DNA of 64,000 bases from an uncultured Pseudomonadales bacterium (lineage in GTDB: Bacteria > Pseudomonadota > Gammaproteobacteria > Pseudomonadales > Porticoccaceae), in NCBI GenBank assembly GCA_943788875.1, contig CALSSA010000011.1, forward strand, positions 1 through 64,000. The letters are read 5' to 3'. The notes below the pieces were generated by a model. It did not search any database. It was given only the letters and a program-made list of their open reading frames with translations, and was not told where the DNA came from. The position numbers and the translations under genes are program-made. Of this stretch, positions 43,438 through 52,515 are shown one piece after another; within the stretch, counting starts at the first letter, position 1; each line of letters opens with the position of its first letter.

Positions 43438-44658
43438 GTGAAAGAAATTCTACTGATAAATGTGTCCGGGGAAGATAAACCCGGAGTGACCAGCACAGTG
43501 ACAACATTGTTGTCGCAATTTGATGTGACTGTGCTGGATATAGGTCAGGCAGTCATTCATGATCAGCTCAACCTGGCGATTTTGGCTGCGGTTCCCGCCG
43601 AAGCTGAGGTTGATGATGTGACCTCTGAAGTGCAGGTCTGCCTGGCGCCTCTGGCTATGCGCGCTAAATTTTTGCCAATCAGTGAAGAGCGCTATCAAAA
43701 TTGGGTGGAGCAGCAAGGCAAGCCAAGGCATATAGTGACTCTGTTGGCGCGCAAAATTGATGCTATCCATCTGGCTCTGGTTGCCACCATATGTTCCGAT
43801 TATCAGCTTAATATCGACAAGATTGTGCGTCTCTCAGGTCGAGTGCAGCTCGATGATAGTGATAAATTAGGCCGTGCCTGCGTCGAGTTTTCGGTGCGCG
43901 GCGAAGCCGAGAATCCACAGCAATTTAGAAACTCCCTGTTGGAGCTAGCCAGCCAGCAGGATATTGATATCGCCTATCAGGAAGACAATATCTTCCGCCG
44001 CAACCGTCAGTTGGTGGTGTTTGATATGGATTCTACGTTGATTGATGCAGAGGTGATTGATGAACTGGCCAAAGAGGCTGGTGTGGGTGAGCAGGTAGCT
44101 GCCATTACTGAAGCTGCCATGCAGGGGCAGATCGACTTTAAGCAGAGCTTCTCTCAGCGCATGGCTCTGCTAAAAGGTCTGGATGCTACCGTGCTGCAAT
44201 CTGTGGCGGAGCGGTTAGAGCTCAATGAGGGTGCAGAGCATCTACTAAAAACCCTCAAGCAGTTGGGCTTTAAAACTGCCATTGTGTCTGGGGGTTTTAC
44301 CTTCTTTGGCCGTTATTTGCAGAGTATTCTGGGTGTCGATTATGTCTATGCCAATGAGTTAGATGTCGAGGATGGATTGGTCACTGGCAAAGTAAAAGGG
44401 GAGATTATCGATGGTCAACGCAAGGCCGATTTGCTACGTGAGCTAGCTGATAGAGAGGGGCTGGTGTTGCAGCAGGTGATTGCGGTAGGTGATGGGGCCA
44501 ATGATCTGCCAATGCTTAATATAGCTGGTCTGGGAATTGCTTTTAGAGCCAAACCTCTGGTCAAGGCCTCGGCCAAGCAGTCAATTTCAAATCTGGGTTT
44601 GGACGGTATTCTCTATCTTTTGGGCTACAGTGATAAGGATATTCACCTGCTGGATTAG
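43438..44658 (+). CDS. serB: Phosphoserine phosphatase
   Basis: HAD-family phosphatase for the last step of serine synthesis. The 406-aa long form has an N-terminal ACT-type regulatory region (LLINVSGEDKPGVTSTVTTL) and the catalytic domain with VVFDMDSTLIDAEV (nucleophile Asp in the first motif), ATEAAMQGQIDF-like segment, KTAIVSGGFTFFG and AVGDGANDLPML. The start is GTG at 43438. Next to fimX- and ahpA-like genes, as in Pseudomonas. Confidence 0.96.
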   Translation: MKEILLINVSGEDKPGVTSTVTTLLSQFDVTVLDIGQAVIHDQLNLAILAAVPAEAEVDDVTSEVQVCLAPLAMRAKFLPISEERYQNWVEQQGKPRHIVTLLARKIDAIHLALVATICSDYQLNIDKIVRLSGRVQLDDSDKLGRACVEFSVRGEAENPQQFRNSLLELASQQDIDIAYQEDNIFRRNRQLVVFDMDSTLIDAEVIDELAKEAGVGEQVAAITEAAMQGQIDFKQSFSQRMALLKGLDATVLQSVAERLELNEGAEHLLKTLKQLGFKTAIVSGGFTFFGRYLQSILGVDYVYANELDVEDGLVTGKVKGEIIDGQRKADLLRELADREGLVLQQVIAVGDGANDLPMLNIAGLGIAFRAKPLVKASAKQSISNLGLDGILYLLGYSDKDIHLLD

Positions 44659-44695
44659 CGGTTTAAAGCGCAGATACAGGGGTTGTAAGGGCTCT

Positions 44696-46783
44696 TTACG
44701 GATCTTCGGTAAAGTCATATTCCATCTCGGCGGCGGGGGCTTGAATATAATGCCCCTGAATATATTGCACGCCCTGCTGCCACAGAATCGGTAGCACATT
44801 GGCCTTTTCCACAAAGGGTACGATCACATCCACGCCGGTACCTGTCATACCGCCCATCAGCTTCTGAAATTCGTCTTTGCCCTCGGCGCTCTGCTGAAGT
44901 TTTTCGACAATTAAGCGATCAAATTTTACAAAGTCCACAGCCACTCTCTGTAGGGTGGTCAGTGGGTTAATCGCCAATCCAAAATTAGCAATGCCAATCT
45001 GCCCCTGCACTTTTTTCATTTCATCGGAAATAGCCGCAGCCTGATTTAAATGACGCACTGCGTCGGTTTCGCGGAACTGAAAAATTAGCGCATTGGCTGG
45101 TAGTCCTGACTTATCCAGAGCCTGTGTTAGCCAGCTAAGAAATTCAGTATCAGAAAATGATTGCGGACTAATATTAATAAATAGCTGGGTATCTGGGTTG
45201 CTGCTGAGCTTGCTGGACAGGGATGCCAGTGCCTGATTGATTACCCAGCGATCGACCTCTGCGGCAATTTCGGACTTAAATAAATTATTAATAAAGTCTA
45301 CGGGAATGTCATCTTTGGGCACCTCTGCGCTGGTGCCCAGGATCACCTCGTAGTATTCCTTGCCACTGCCGCCGCTGCTAAGTGCAACAATAGGCTGATA
45401 GTGAATAGAGAACAGCTTGTCATGGAGCAACCGTTTGGCAGTGATAACCACCGCCTCATTTTGTGAGACCTCGTCAGAATTAATATCTGGGACAAAGAAT
45501 TCAGCCCCATTGCCCGGATTTTCCTTATTGTGCAGCTGATCGATAACCTGTTGGCTGCGCTCCAGAGCACGCTCCACTGAAGAGACATTCTCATTGAGTA
45601 AGGTGCCGCCAATAGAGGTGGTCAGGGCAAAGGTTTCGCTATCAATATCAAAGACCTCCTGACCTGTCTGCCTAGCAATACCTTCAGCGATCTGCAATGC
45701 CTGCTCTTCACCAGTCTCCATCAGTACCACCACAAAGCAGTTTTCGCTGAGTCGACCGCATTCAAAATGCTGGGTGAACAGGTTGCCGATATAGGTAACC
45801 AGTGAGTGGGCAATTTTCTCTGCTTTGGCGATACCCATATCTTCTTTTAGGCTGTCAAAACTATCTATCTGAATATTGAGTAGCGCGCTGTCCTGTCCCG
45901 TTTGCACTGAATTGCTGATACCGCGACTGACCATTTCGTAGACCAGATGCGGAGCAATAGCGCTGAACTCTGTCGCTGTGGCTTCTTCGGTCTGGTTGGT
46001 ATTGGCGCTAAAAAGCTTGTCTTTGTTGATGGTGAATTGCAGTGAGGGTTCGCCATTGTACTGGATCTGGTTTATCTCTAGAAAAGACTCAGTCTCATTA
46101 CCCTGAGCATCGATAATTTTCACCGCCGCTTCAAAGGGGACGATTTCCTGGCCGCTTTCCAGAGGCACCATATAGCCCTTGAGTTTTTCCCGATCTGCAC
46201 TGCCGATATTGTCGATAACCGGCAGACAAAGTATTTCTTCGGTGTCGGAAAAACCGAACAGGGCGGCGCAGGCTTCATTAGCATATACATAGGTACCTTC
46301 CTGCACTACGGCAATGGGAAAGCGCGCAATATCCATCAAGTAAGCCGTGCGTTTTTCCGCCAGCGACAGTTTGCGCTCCCATTCCCTCGATTGCCGCCGC
46401 TCATTGACAGAAGTCAGAGCACGAGTCACCACCTTAAGTAGATGTTGGTCTTGATCTTCAACCACCACATCCTCAGCCCCCAAACGCAGGCCCTCAATTA
46501 ATTTGCTGGGGTCGTAGCTGTCATTGATAAGAATAACTGGGATATCTCGTTCGGCGCGGCGGATTCGCTGAAAAATATTCTGCATCGGTAGCTGTTCGAA
46601 ATTCATTGGCGCAATCAGCAAATCCCAGTTGCGCATGGACAGCAACTTCTGCAGCTGTTCCTCATTGCTGGCGAGTTTGGCATCGACTCGGTGATCGGCG
46701 CTGCGCAGAATACTGATCAGTCTGTTGGCCTCATCATGGGATTTATCGACAAGTAATATTTTCAGTGATTCGTCCTGTGGCAT
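44696..46783 (-). CDS. fimX: FimX-like degenerate REC-PAS-GGDEF-EAL protein
   Basis: c-di-GMP-binding regulator of type IV pili in P. aeruginosa. This 695-aa protein has the same length and domain order (FimX 691 aa) and lies beside serB. The receiver (1-125) lacks the phospho-acceptor Asp (LLIAPM) and the Lys. The PAS domain follows (LMDIARFPIAVVQEGTYVYA). The GGDEF signature is replaced by LSENCFVVVL. The EAL motif reads EVIL (YYEVILGTSA), with degenerate later motifs. All this predicts a ligand-binding, non-catalytic protein, as FimX is. The PilZ-like gene upstream may be a partner. Confidence 0.88.
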   Translation of the reverse strand: MPQDESLKILLVDKSHDEANRLISILRSADHRVDAKLASNEEQLQKLLSMRNWDLLIAPMNFEQLPMQNIFQRIRRAERDIPVILINDSYDPSKLIEGLRLGAEDVVVEDQDQHLLKVVTRALTSVNERRQSREWERKLSLAEKRTAYLMDIARFPIAVVQEGTYVYANEACAALFGFSDTEEILCLPVIDNIGSADREKLKGYMVPLESGQEIVPFEAAVKIIDAQGNETESFLEINQIQYNGEPSLQFTINKDKLFSANTNQTEEATATEFSAIAPHLVYEMVSRGISNSVQTGQDSALLNIQIDSFDSLKEDMGIAKAEKIAHSLVTYIGNLFTQHFECGRLSENCFVVVLMETGEEQALQIAEGIARQTGQEVFDIDSETFALTTSIGGTLLNENVSSVERALERSQQVIDQLHNKENPGNGAEFFVPDINSDEVSQNEAVVITAKRLLHDKLFSIHYQPIVALSSGGSGKEYYEVILGTSAEVPKDDIPVDFINNLFKSEIAAEVDRWVINQALASLSSKLSSNPDTQLFINISPQSFSDTEFLSWLTQALDKSGLPANALIFQFRETDAVRHLNQAAAISDEMKKVQGQIGIANFGLAINPLTTLQRVAVDFVKFDRLIVEKLQQSAEGKDEFQKLMGGMTGTGVDVIVPFVEKANVLPILWQQGVQYIQGHYIQAPAAEMEYDFTEDP

Positions 46784-46785
46784 GG

Positions 46786-48405
46786 CTAGTAAATCGCTAT
46801 TTTAAAATGTGAGAGATGTTCCGTAGTTTCAAGCTCTTCGAGCAAAATGGCGCTGTATTGTTGGCTGGCTGTCAGCAGTTGAATTTTCCCCCCACGCTGA
46901 TAACGGAGGGCTGGACATAACAACGAGGTTTCCTGAGTAAAATCCGAGCTGCGGCTGAGAATGATTGCCTGCATAAATTCGCCATTGGCATTGTCGCTGC
47001 GCTTAAAGCTGCGAATAGCGGCAGCGGCGGAATATTTGGCAGGAAATTGAATGCCACAGATCACATTTAAGGAGGGGGTAATCTGCTTCCAGCGCACAAT
47101 TCCCGCGGTCCAGCGTTGGTTAGTACTGGTTTGCAGGGCAATGGTTTTACCTGGCTGCATGGCAGCCTGATCCTCCATGAGTTCAATACAGGCCCCATTG
47201 AGGCTGGTATTTATTCTAAGACCCTGCAACGGATTGACTTTGATTGGTTTTGTGGATGGCCCTACAAATACAATAGGGTCGTCCAGATTTCTGCCTGCCA
47301 GACTTTTCGGTGTTCTATCCACAGTCAGAGGCTGGTCGTTGGTGGGTTGCCCGCAGAGTTTGAGAAAGGCGTCAAAGGATTCAGTTTTAGCCAGCATACA
47401 GACAGTTGAATTGAGCCCGCAGGCCAGATTTACCTTGGCTTGATCGAGGATATGGGTTTCTCTGCGGATAATCTTCTCACCCCATTGGCGCGCCAAATCA
47501 ACCAGCACGCGGCGAGAAATGCGATCGGAGAACAGATTATGATTCGATTTTTCCAGCAGACTATTGTTTAAAAATTTGACCAAATTAAAGGTGTCGAGAA
47601 TAAAATGGTTCGGTTTTTGTGCCGTATTGTCACTGTAGACCGGGCCCTGGTTGCTGGATGTATCAATTACAAATAAACCGCCCCTGGAGCCTCTGCGAAG
47701 ATCTGTCATGGATGACCAGAAATCCAGCTCAGTGTAGATATAGTTTAATTCGTAGTTGGAGAAATGATTGGGCCTGGTGCAGTTAATTAGCAGTAGCTTG
47801 AGATAAATATTGTGGATGCTGCCGCTGCTTTCATTGCGGTGGTTCTTGTGATGTTCTATTTGCAGCTCGCAGGCCAGCAAATAAAGGCCATGTAGGTCGC
47901 GCCAGAAATAGCTGGGCCGGGCCATATAATGAGTCAGACTGTTGCGCTGTATCTGAGCCAACAACTGGCAGCTGCGAAGGATGCATTGATTGAGCTGTTG
48001 ACTGCCGCTGTGCTCTTCGCGTCCAAGCTTAATTACCAGAGATTTGTAGCCGCGGTAAATATGCCTGGTCAGTGCCTGCCCCAGAGAAACTGCTTTAGCG
48101 GTGTTCTGGTTGAGTTGGGTGTTGAGTAATCTGTCGGTGCACTGAATCAGCTGGGGATAAATGGCCTCGAAAATGGTCAGTTTGCTGTTTGCGTCTATAT
48201 CTAGGTCAATAATCTGTGGCAGGGCCTGATAGAGGTCAATGGCAGCCTGTACGGAGGTTTGCTCTGGTCGATCAGCTATCCATTGCTGCGCAGTTTGCTC
48301 AGTGTCTATAGTTAGTGGCGTCTGCTTTTGTCTGTCTGACTGACCAGTCTCTGGACTGATCCTGTCCAGTAGTGCGCCTATGCTTGGTTGATGATCAGAA
48401 ACCAT
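46786..48405 (-). CDS. PilZ-like domain protein next to fimX
   Basis: A 539-aa cytoplasmic protein without signal or membrane segments. The N-terminal about 370 residues are helical and of unknown type (YRGYKSLVIKLGREEH, HYMARPSYFWRDLHGLYLLA). The C-terminal part (about 390-480) looks like a PilZ beta-barrel (GLRINTSLNGACIELMEDQA, TAGIVRWKQITPSLNVICGI), but the usual RxxxR motif is not obvious. The P. aeruginosa gene next to fimX is similarly placed. It is 2 nt upstream of fimX and so co-expressed; a role in c-di-GMP or pilus signalling is inferred from context. Confidence 0.7.
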   Translation of the reverse strand: MVSDHQPSIGALLDRISPETGQSDRQKQTPLTIDTEQTAQQWIADRPEQTSVQAAIDLYQALPQIIDLDIDANSKLTIFEAIYPQLIQCTDRLLNTQLNQNTAKAVSLGQALTRHIYRGYKSLVIKLGREEHSGSQQLNQCILRSCQLLAQIQRNSLTHYMARPSYFWRDLHGLYLLACELQIEHHKNHRNESSGSIHNIYLKLLLINCTRPNHFSNYELNYIYTELDFWSSMTDLRRGSRGGLFVIDTSSNQGPVYSDNTAQKPNHFILDTFNLVKFLNNSLLEKSNHNLFSDRISRRVLVDLARQWGEKIIRRETHILDQAKVNLACGLNSTVCMLAKTESFDAFLKLCGQPTNDQPLTVDRTPKSLAGRNLDDPIVFVGPSTKPIKVNPLQGLRINTSLNGACIELMEDQAAMQPGKTIALQTSTNQRWTAGIVRWKQITPSLNVICGIQFPAKYSAAAAIRSFKRSDNANGEFMQAIILSRSSDFTQETSLLCPALRYQRGGKIQLLTASQQYSAILLEELETTEHLSHFKIAIY

Positions 48406-48632
48406 AAAACCTCTGTCGATCCTTGGGGGGCTGTCCTGCTGGATACCAATGCAGGCTGAATATAGTCTAGAGCTAGAGAAAGTGTAGACAACTTTTAACT
48501 CTGTATCGGTTGTTTCACTCCTGCTGTGTCGATTGGTTCTCCCCTAACTAGTATCAGCTTGCGCAAAATTGCTAAAAATAGTCAGTACTTCGGTTATCAT
48601 GGTCGCCTTTAAAATATTCGAGACCTTCAATC

Positions 48633-49205
48633 ATGGCTAACTACTCCACCAATGAATTTCGCTCTGGCTTAAAACTGATGCTGGACGGTGACCCCTGCTC
48701 AATTCTGGAAAATGAATTTGTAAAGCCGGGCAAAGGGCAGGCATTTAATCGGGTAAAGCTGCGCAACCTTAAAACCGGGCGAGTGCTGGAAAAAACTTTT
48801 AAGTCTGGTGAGAGCCTTGAGGGTGCTGATGTGATGGATATGGATATGCAGTATCTCTATAACGATGGCGACTTTTGGTACTTTATGGAGCCAGAGAGTT
48901 TTGAGCAGCACCAGGCTACAGAAAATGCTGTGGGCGATGCACTGCAATGGCTCAGCGAGCAGGATGTCTGTGTTGTTACTCTGTACAACGGCTCGCCGTT
49001 GTCTGTTGTTCCCCCCAATCATGTTGAGCTTGAGATTGTTGAGACCGATCCAGGACTGCGCGGTGATACCGCACAGGGTGGCAGCAAGCCGGCTAAGCTA
49101 GTAACTGGTGCAACGGTTAAAGTACCGCTGTTTTTAGATCAGGGCGATGTGGTTAAAGTGGATACTCGCACTGGTGAATATCAGGGTCGAGTTAAGGACG
49201 CTTAG
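48633..49205 (+). CDS. efp: Translation elongation factor P
   Basis: Relieves ribosome stalling at polyproline. The 190-aa protein has the modified Lys34 in [10 protein letters not shown], three OB-like domains and [17 protein letters not shown] near the end. Lys34 in a PGKGQ context is the target of EpmA beta-lysylation, and epmA lies 48 nt downstream on the same strand. Confidence 0.97.
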   Translation: MANYSTNEFRSGLKLMLDGDPCSILENEFVKPGKGQAFNRVKLRNLKTGRVLEKTFKSGESLEGADVMDMDMQYLYNDGDFWYFMEPESFEQHQATENAVGDALQWLSEQDVCVVTLYNGSPLSVVPPNHVELEIVETDPGLRGDTAQGGSKPAKLVTGATVKVPLFLDQGDVVKVDTRTGEYQGRVKDA

Positions 49206-49253
49206 TTCAGGCCAATATTCTGTGAAACTTTTGCTCTGTGAGATTTTGCGCTA

Positions 49254-50216
49254 GTGGATAATTGGCAGCCAGGTACTAGCCTGGCAATGTTGCAGAGTCG
49301 CGCTGCCCTGCTGGCGACGCTGCGGCAATTCTTTTTTCAACGCTCTGTGATGGAGGTTGATGTGCCTGTTTTGGCTCGCACTTCCGTCACTGATATCAAT
49401 ATAGAAAGCATACCTGCCATGCCGTATGGCGGAAGTGGGTACTTACAAACTTCCCCTGAATATTTTATGAAACGCCTGCTGTCTCAGGGTGCTGGCGATA
49501 TTTTTTGTCTGGGAAAGGCCTTTCGCAATGGCGAGCAGGGGTGCCGTCACAACCCAGAGTTCAGCTTGTTGGAATGGTATCGCTGTGGCTGGGATGAACA
49601 TCAGCTTATGGACGAAATGGCTGAGTTGATCAGTCTGGTATTTGCCGCCAGATCGTCGCAGCCTCTGGCTGTTACAAAGTGCAGCTATGAGGAATGTTTT
49701 GGTCAGACCCTCGGTGTTGATGCCCATGGGGCCGATTTAGCTGAGCTGCAACAAAGGGCTGTTGCTGCCAGTTCAGATAGCTGGGCAGGCGAGAGCCGCG
49801 CCAATTGTTTGGATCTGTTGTTTAGTCTGCTAGTTGAGCCACAATTGCCCGCAGGGCTCGTCTTTGTCTATGACTATCCCGCCTGTCAGTCGGCTCTGGC
49901 GCAGCTGCATAACAATGCCCAGGGGCAGCAGGTAAGTCGCCGCTTTGAGGTTTTTTTAAATGGTATGGAGCTGGCTAATGGTTACTTTGAGCTAACCGAT
50001 AGCGCCGAGCAGCAGCAGCGGTTTGAAGGCGATATTGCTCAGCGTATTGAAGCGGGCAAACCACCTATACCGATGGACAGGCATTTGCTGGCCGCCCTTG
50101 ATCATGGCATGCCCAGCTGTGCAGGCGTCGCTCTGGGGGTGGATCGGCTGTTAATGCAGCTTGAGGGAGCTGATTCTATCGCTCAGGTGCTGCCCTTTAG
50201 TTGGGATCGCTGTTAG
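49254..50216 (+). CDS. epmA: EF-P lysine ligase EpmA (PoxA/GenX)
   Basis: Lysyl-tRNA synthetase paralogue that attaches (R)-beta-lysine to EF-P. The 320-aa protein has class II synthetase motifs: FFQRSVMEVDVPVLARTSVT, YLQTSPEYFMKRLL, IFCLGKAFRNGEQGCRHNPE with FSLLEWYRCGWD, and GVALGVDRLLMQL. There is no anticodon-binding domain. It starts with GTG. The partner aminomutase epmB is not in the window. Confidence 0.95.
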   Translation: MDNWQPGTSLAMLQSRAALLATLRQFFFQRSVMEVDVPVLARTSVTDINIESIPAMPYGGSGYLQTSPEYFMKRLLSQGAGDIFCLGKAFRNGEQGCRHNPEFSLLEWYRCGWDEHQLMDEMAELISLVFAARSSQPLAVTKCSYEECFGQTLGVDAHGADLAELQQRAVAASSDSWAGESRANCLDLLFSLLVEPQLPAGLVFVYDYPACQSALAQLHNNAQGQQVSRRFEVFLNGMELANGYFELTDSAEQQQRFEGDIAQRIEAGKPPIPMDRHLLAALDHGMPSCAGVALGVDRLLMQLEGADSIAQVLPFSWDRC

Positions 50217-51013
50217 CCGCATTTAAAATAATGATCCATCACCTTGGATGGTTCATCAGTTTTGGTATGGCCGACCACGGCGGCAGGCACACCAGCAACA
50301 ATAGCATGGGCCGCCACAGGCTTTAAAACTACGCTGGATGCTGCCACCATAGCGCCTTCGCCAATCTCAATATTGCCAAGTATTTTTGCTCCCGGACCCA
50401 ACAGTACTCCTTTGCGGATTTTGGGGTGGCGATCACCGCTTACTTTGCCAGTGCCTCCCAATGTTACCGATTGCATAATTGAAACACAGTCTTCAACCAC
50501 AGCAGTCTCACCAATCACCAGCCCGGTTGCATGGTCAATCATTACCCCGGAGCCGATAACAGCCGCCGGGTGAATATCCACGGCAAACTTCAACGAACTG
50601 CGATATTGAATCAGCAGAGCCATAGAGCGATCGCCCCGGAGCCACAGTTGATGGGCGACTCTATAGGATTGCAGGGCTAGAAAACCTTTGTAGTAAAGAA
50701 AAGGAGAACTGTAGTTGCCGCAGGCGGAATCACGATCGACCGTCGCCTGAATATCTTTGGCCGCAGACTCAATAATTTCAGGTTTGGTCAAAATATCTGT
50801 GATAATTTTGACCAGCATACTGGCCGGTGTAGTGTCACTGGAAAGTTTGCTGGCCAGATGGAAGCTCAGGGCCGTTGCCATATTGTCATGGTCGAGAATA
50901 TTGTTGCGCAGATACTCTGCCAGCACAGGCTCTGCCGCCGAGGCCTGTGCCGCTTCATCGATAATATGTTGCCAAACCACATTGGTCAGGCTGGTTGCTG
51001 TATCCATAATCAT
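50213..51013 (-). CDS. cysE: Serine O-acetyltransferase (copy 2)
   Basis: A second CysE homologue, 266 aa, with the SATase domain (WQHIIDEAAQASAAEPVLAE) and hexapeptide repeats (DIHPAAVIGSGVMIDHATGL, VIGETAVVEDCVSIMQSVTL, RHPKIRKGVLLGPGAKILGN, VAGVPAAVVG). The C-terminal tail ends VMDHYFKCG, different from copy 1 (LEMDQRLDAGPEKP). The tail carries the residues that bind cysteine synthase and shape feedback control, so the copies may differ in regulation. Its end overlaps epmA by 4 nt. Confidence 0.94.
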   Translation of the reverse strand: MIMDTATSLTNVVWQHIIDEAAQASAAEPVLAEYLRNNILDHDNMATALSFHLASKLSSDTTPASMLVKIITDILTKPEIIESAAKDIQATVDRDSACGNYSSPFLYYKGFLALQSYRVAHQLWLRGDRSMALLIQYRSSLKFAVDIHPAAVIGSGVMIDHATGLVIGETAVVEDCVSIMQSVTLGGTGKVSGDRHPKIRKGVLLGPGAKILGNIEIGEGAMVAASSVVLKPVAAHAIVAGVPAAVVGHTKTDEPSKVMDHYFKCG

Positions 51014-51050
51014 TATTTTTTTGGGTCGCTGATTTTTCCCCTATTCTGAG

Positions 51051-51800
51051 TTAGGCGGCCTCAATATGCCAGCCTGTTCTTGCAATACACCAGATATCCA
51101 CTGATTGGGCGCCAGCTTTAAGCAGGGATGATGCAGCAGCGCGAGCAGTGGCCCCAGTGGTTACAACATCATCAATCAATGCCAGCCGCATGTCCGCAAT
51201 AGGGGCATTGTTGGTAACTTCAAAGGCGTTAGTCATGCTGCGCAATCGGTCTTTTTTCCCCTGCAGGTGCTGGGGCTTTGAGTAGCTCCTGCGATAGAGA
51301 ATATCTGCTCGAACTAGACTGTTTTCGAGGATTAAACTCAGCTGTCGAGCGATGGTGTAGCTTTGGTTATAGCCCCGCCGGACCAAAGATGTCCAGTGTA
51401 ATGGTACAGGAATCAGTAAATTTGGCCTTTGCATGGACTGGTAACTATTGGTAATAGAATCACCGAGTAGCTGGCTGAGTTGAATAAATTCTGGGGCGTT
51501 TATATCGGCTTTTAAGGGCTTGATCAGTCGGTTGAGCGGCTGTTTATATTGCAGTGGCGCTATGCAGCATCGAAATGGAGGTGGACTATGCTGGCAGTCT
51601 GGGCAGATATTGTCAGTCTGTAGCGGTGCAGCGCAGTGGCGGCACTGATAGGTCAGTTGTGGCAGCTGGGCAACGCAGTCGGGACAGATGGCCCGACATT
51701 TACTGCTTAGGTGTTGGCTGCACAGGGCGCAATTGCCCGGTAGAAGAAAGTTGCCTAGCTGGGCCAGCTGAGTACGGAGGCTTGCACTGTTGATAACCAA
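51051..51800 (-). CDS. comF: ComF/GntX-family phosphoribosyltransferase-like protein
   Basis: ComF family, needed for DNA uptake in naturally competent bacteria and of unclear role elsewhere. The 249-aa protein has an N-terminal Cys-rich zinc-ribbon region (NCALCSQHL, CPDCVAQL, CRHCAAPL, CPDCQH), the central IPVPLHWTSLVRRGYNQS, and the PRPP-site RLALIDDVVTTGATARAAA. It lies between cysE copy 2 and zapG on the same strand. Confidence 0.93.
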   Translation of the reverse strand: MVINSASLRTQLAQLGNFLLPGNCALCSQHLSSKCRAICPDCVAQLPQLTYQCRHCAAPLQTDNICPDCQHSPPPFRCCIAPLQYKQPLNRLIKPLKADINAPEFIQLSQLLGDSITNSYQSMQRPNLLIPVPLHWTSLVRRGYNQSYTIARQLSLILENSLVRADILYRRSYSKPQHLQGKKDRLRSMTNAFEVTNNAPIADMRLALIDDVVTTGATARAAASSLLKAGAQSVDIWCIARTGWHIEAA

Positions 51801-51820
51801 CCTCCTTGTTGGCGATGACC

Positions 51821-52342
51821 CTAGCTCACTTTATGAGTCGGATCGCTATCGTCCTCATCTTCATCCTCAATGCTATTGGCTGCATTGGGGTGACCCTTAC
51901 TCAGGTCATTGTCATCCAAGCCGTATTCTTCACTGAGAATGCCACCTGGCACCTTGGGCGCGTAATCTCTGGGTGGTTGAATGTCTTCGGCACTGATAAG
52001 AGGGTTGCCATCTTCATCCACCAGAGACAGGTCTGAGCCGCCAGCTTTAAGCAGCTGTCGGCCAATTTCAGGACTGGCTAGACGGATTGCACTGGTGGCG
52101 AGGTGCTCATGGATCTGGCGATAGCTCTGGGCCATATTAGTGGTCAGGTGAGACACAGTCACAAAGTGTTCTGTCACTTCCTGCTGATAGCGTTTGAGTT
52201 GTTGCTCGCTATGCTCAAGTTTCTTCTCAAGGTCGCGTACTGAGGCGTCGCCACCGGAAGATTTACGCGAGTAGAGATGGCCGATGCCAGCGCCAATCAA
52301 AAAGCAGGCTGCCGCAATAAGTACCAAAGTTAGTGTTGTCAA
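51821..52342 (-). CDS. zapG: ZapG/YhcB (DUF1043) membrane coiled-coil protein
   Basis: Single-pass inner-membrane protein linked to cell division and envelope integrity in E. coli. The 173-aa protein begins with a membrane helix (LVLIAAACFLIGAGIGHLY), followed by a coiled coil (VRDLEKKLEHSEQQLKRYQQ), the conserved HFVTVSHLTTNMAQSYRQIH, and an acidic tail. It is divergent from zapE, as in E. coli. Confidence 0.92.
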   Translation of the reverse strand: MTTLTLVLIAAACFLIGAGIGHLYSRKSSGGDASVRDLEKKLEHSEQQLKRYQQEVTEHFVTVSHLTTNMAQSYRQIHEHLATSAIRLASPEIGRQLLKAGGSDLSLVDEDGNPLISAEDIQPPRDYAPKVPGGILSEEYGLDDNDLSKGHPNAANSIEDEDEDDSDPTHKVS

Positions 52343-52515
52343 TGTAATGCCCCCATCACTGTTAGTAGCTTTCCGTGCCTCGACATGCGCAAGGTTTTAC
52401 CGATTCTTGCTCTTATTGTAACGCATAAATTGACCCTTGGCGCCGCAGACTTTTGGTTGTAACCATTTAATTTGCTGGTTACAGTTGAGTCTGTCGATTA
52501 TTTCTCAAGCCGTTT

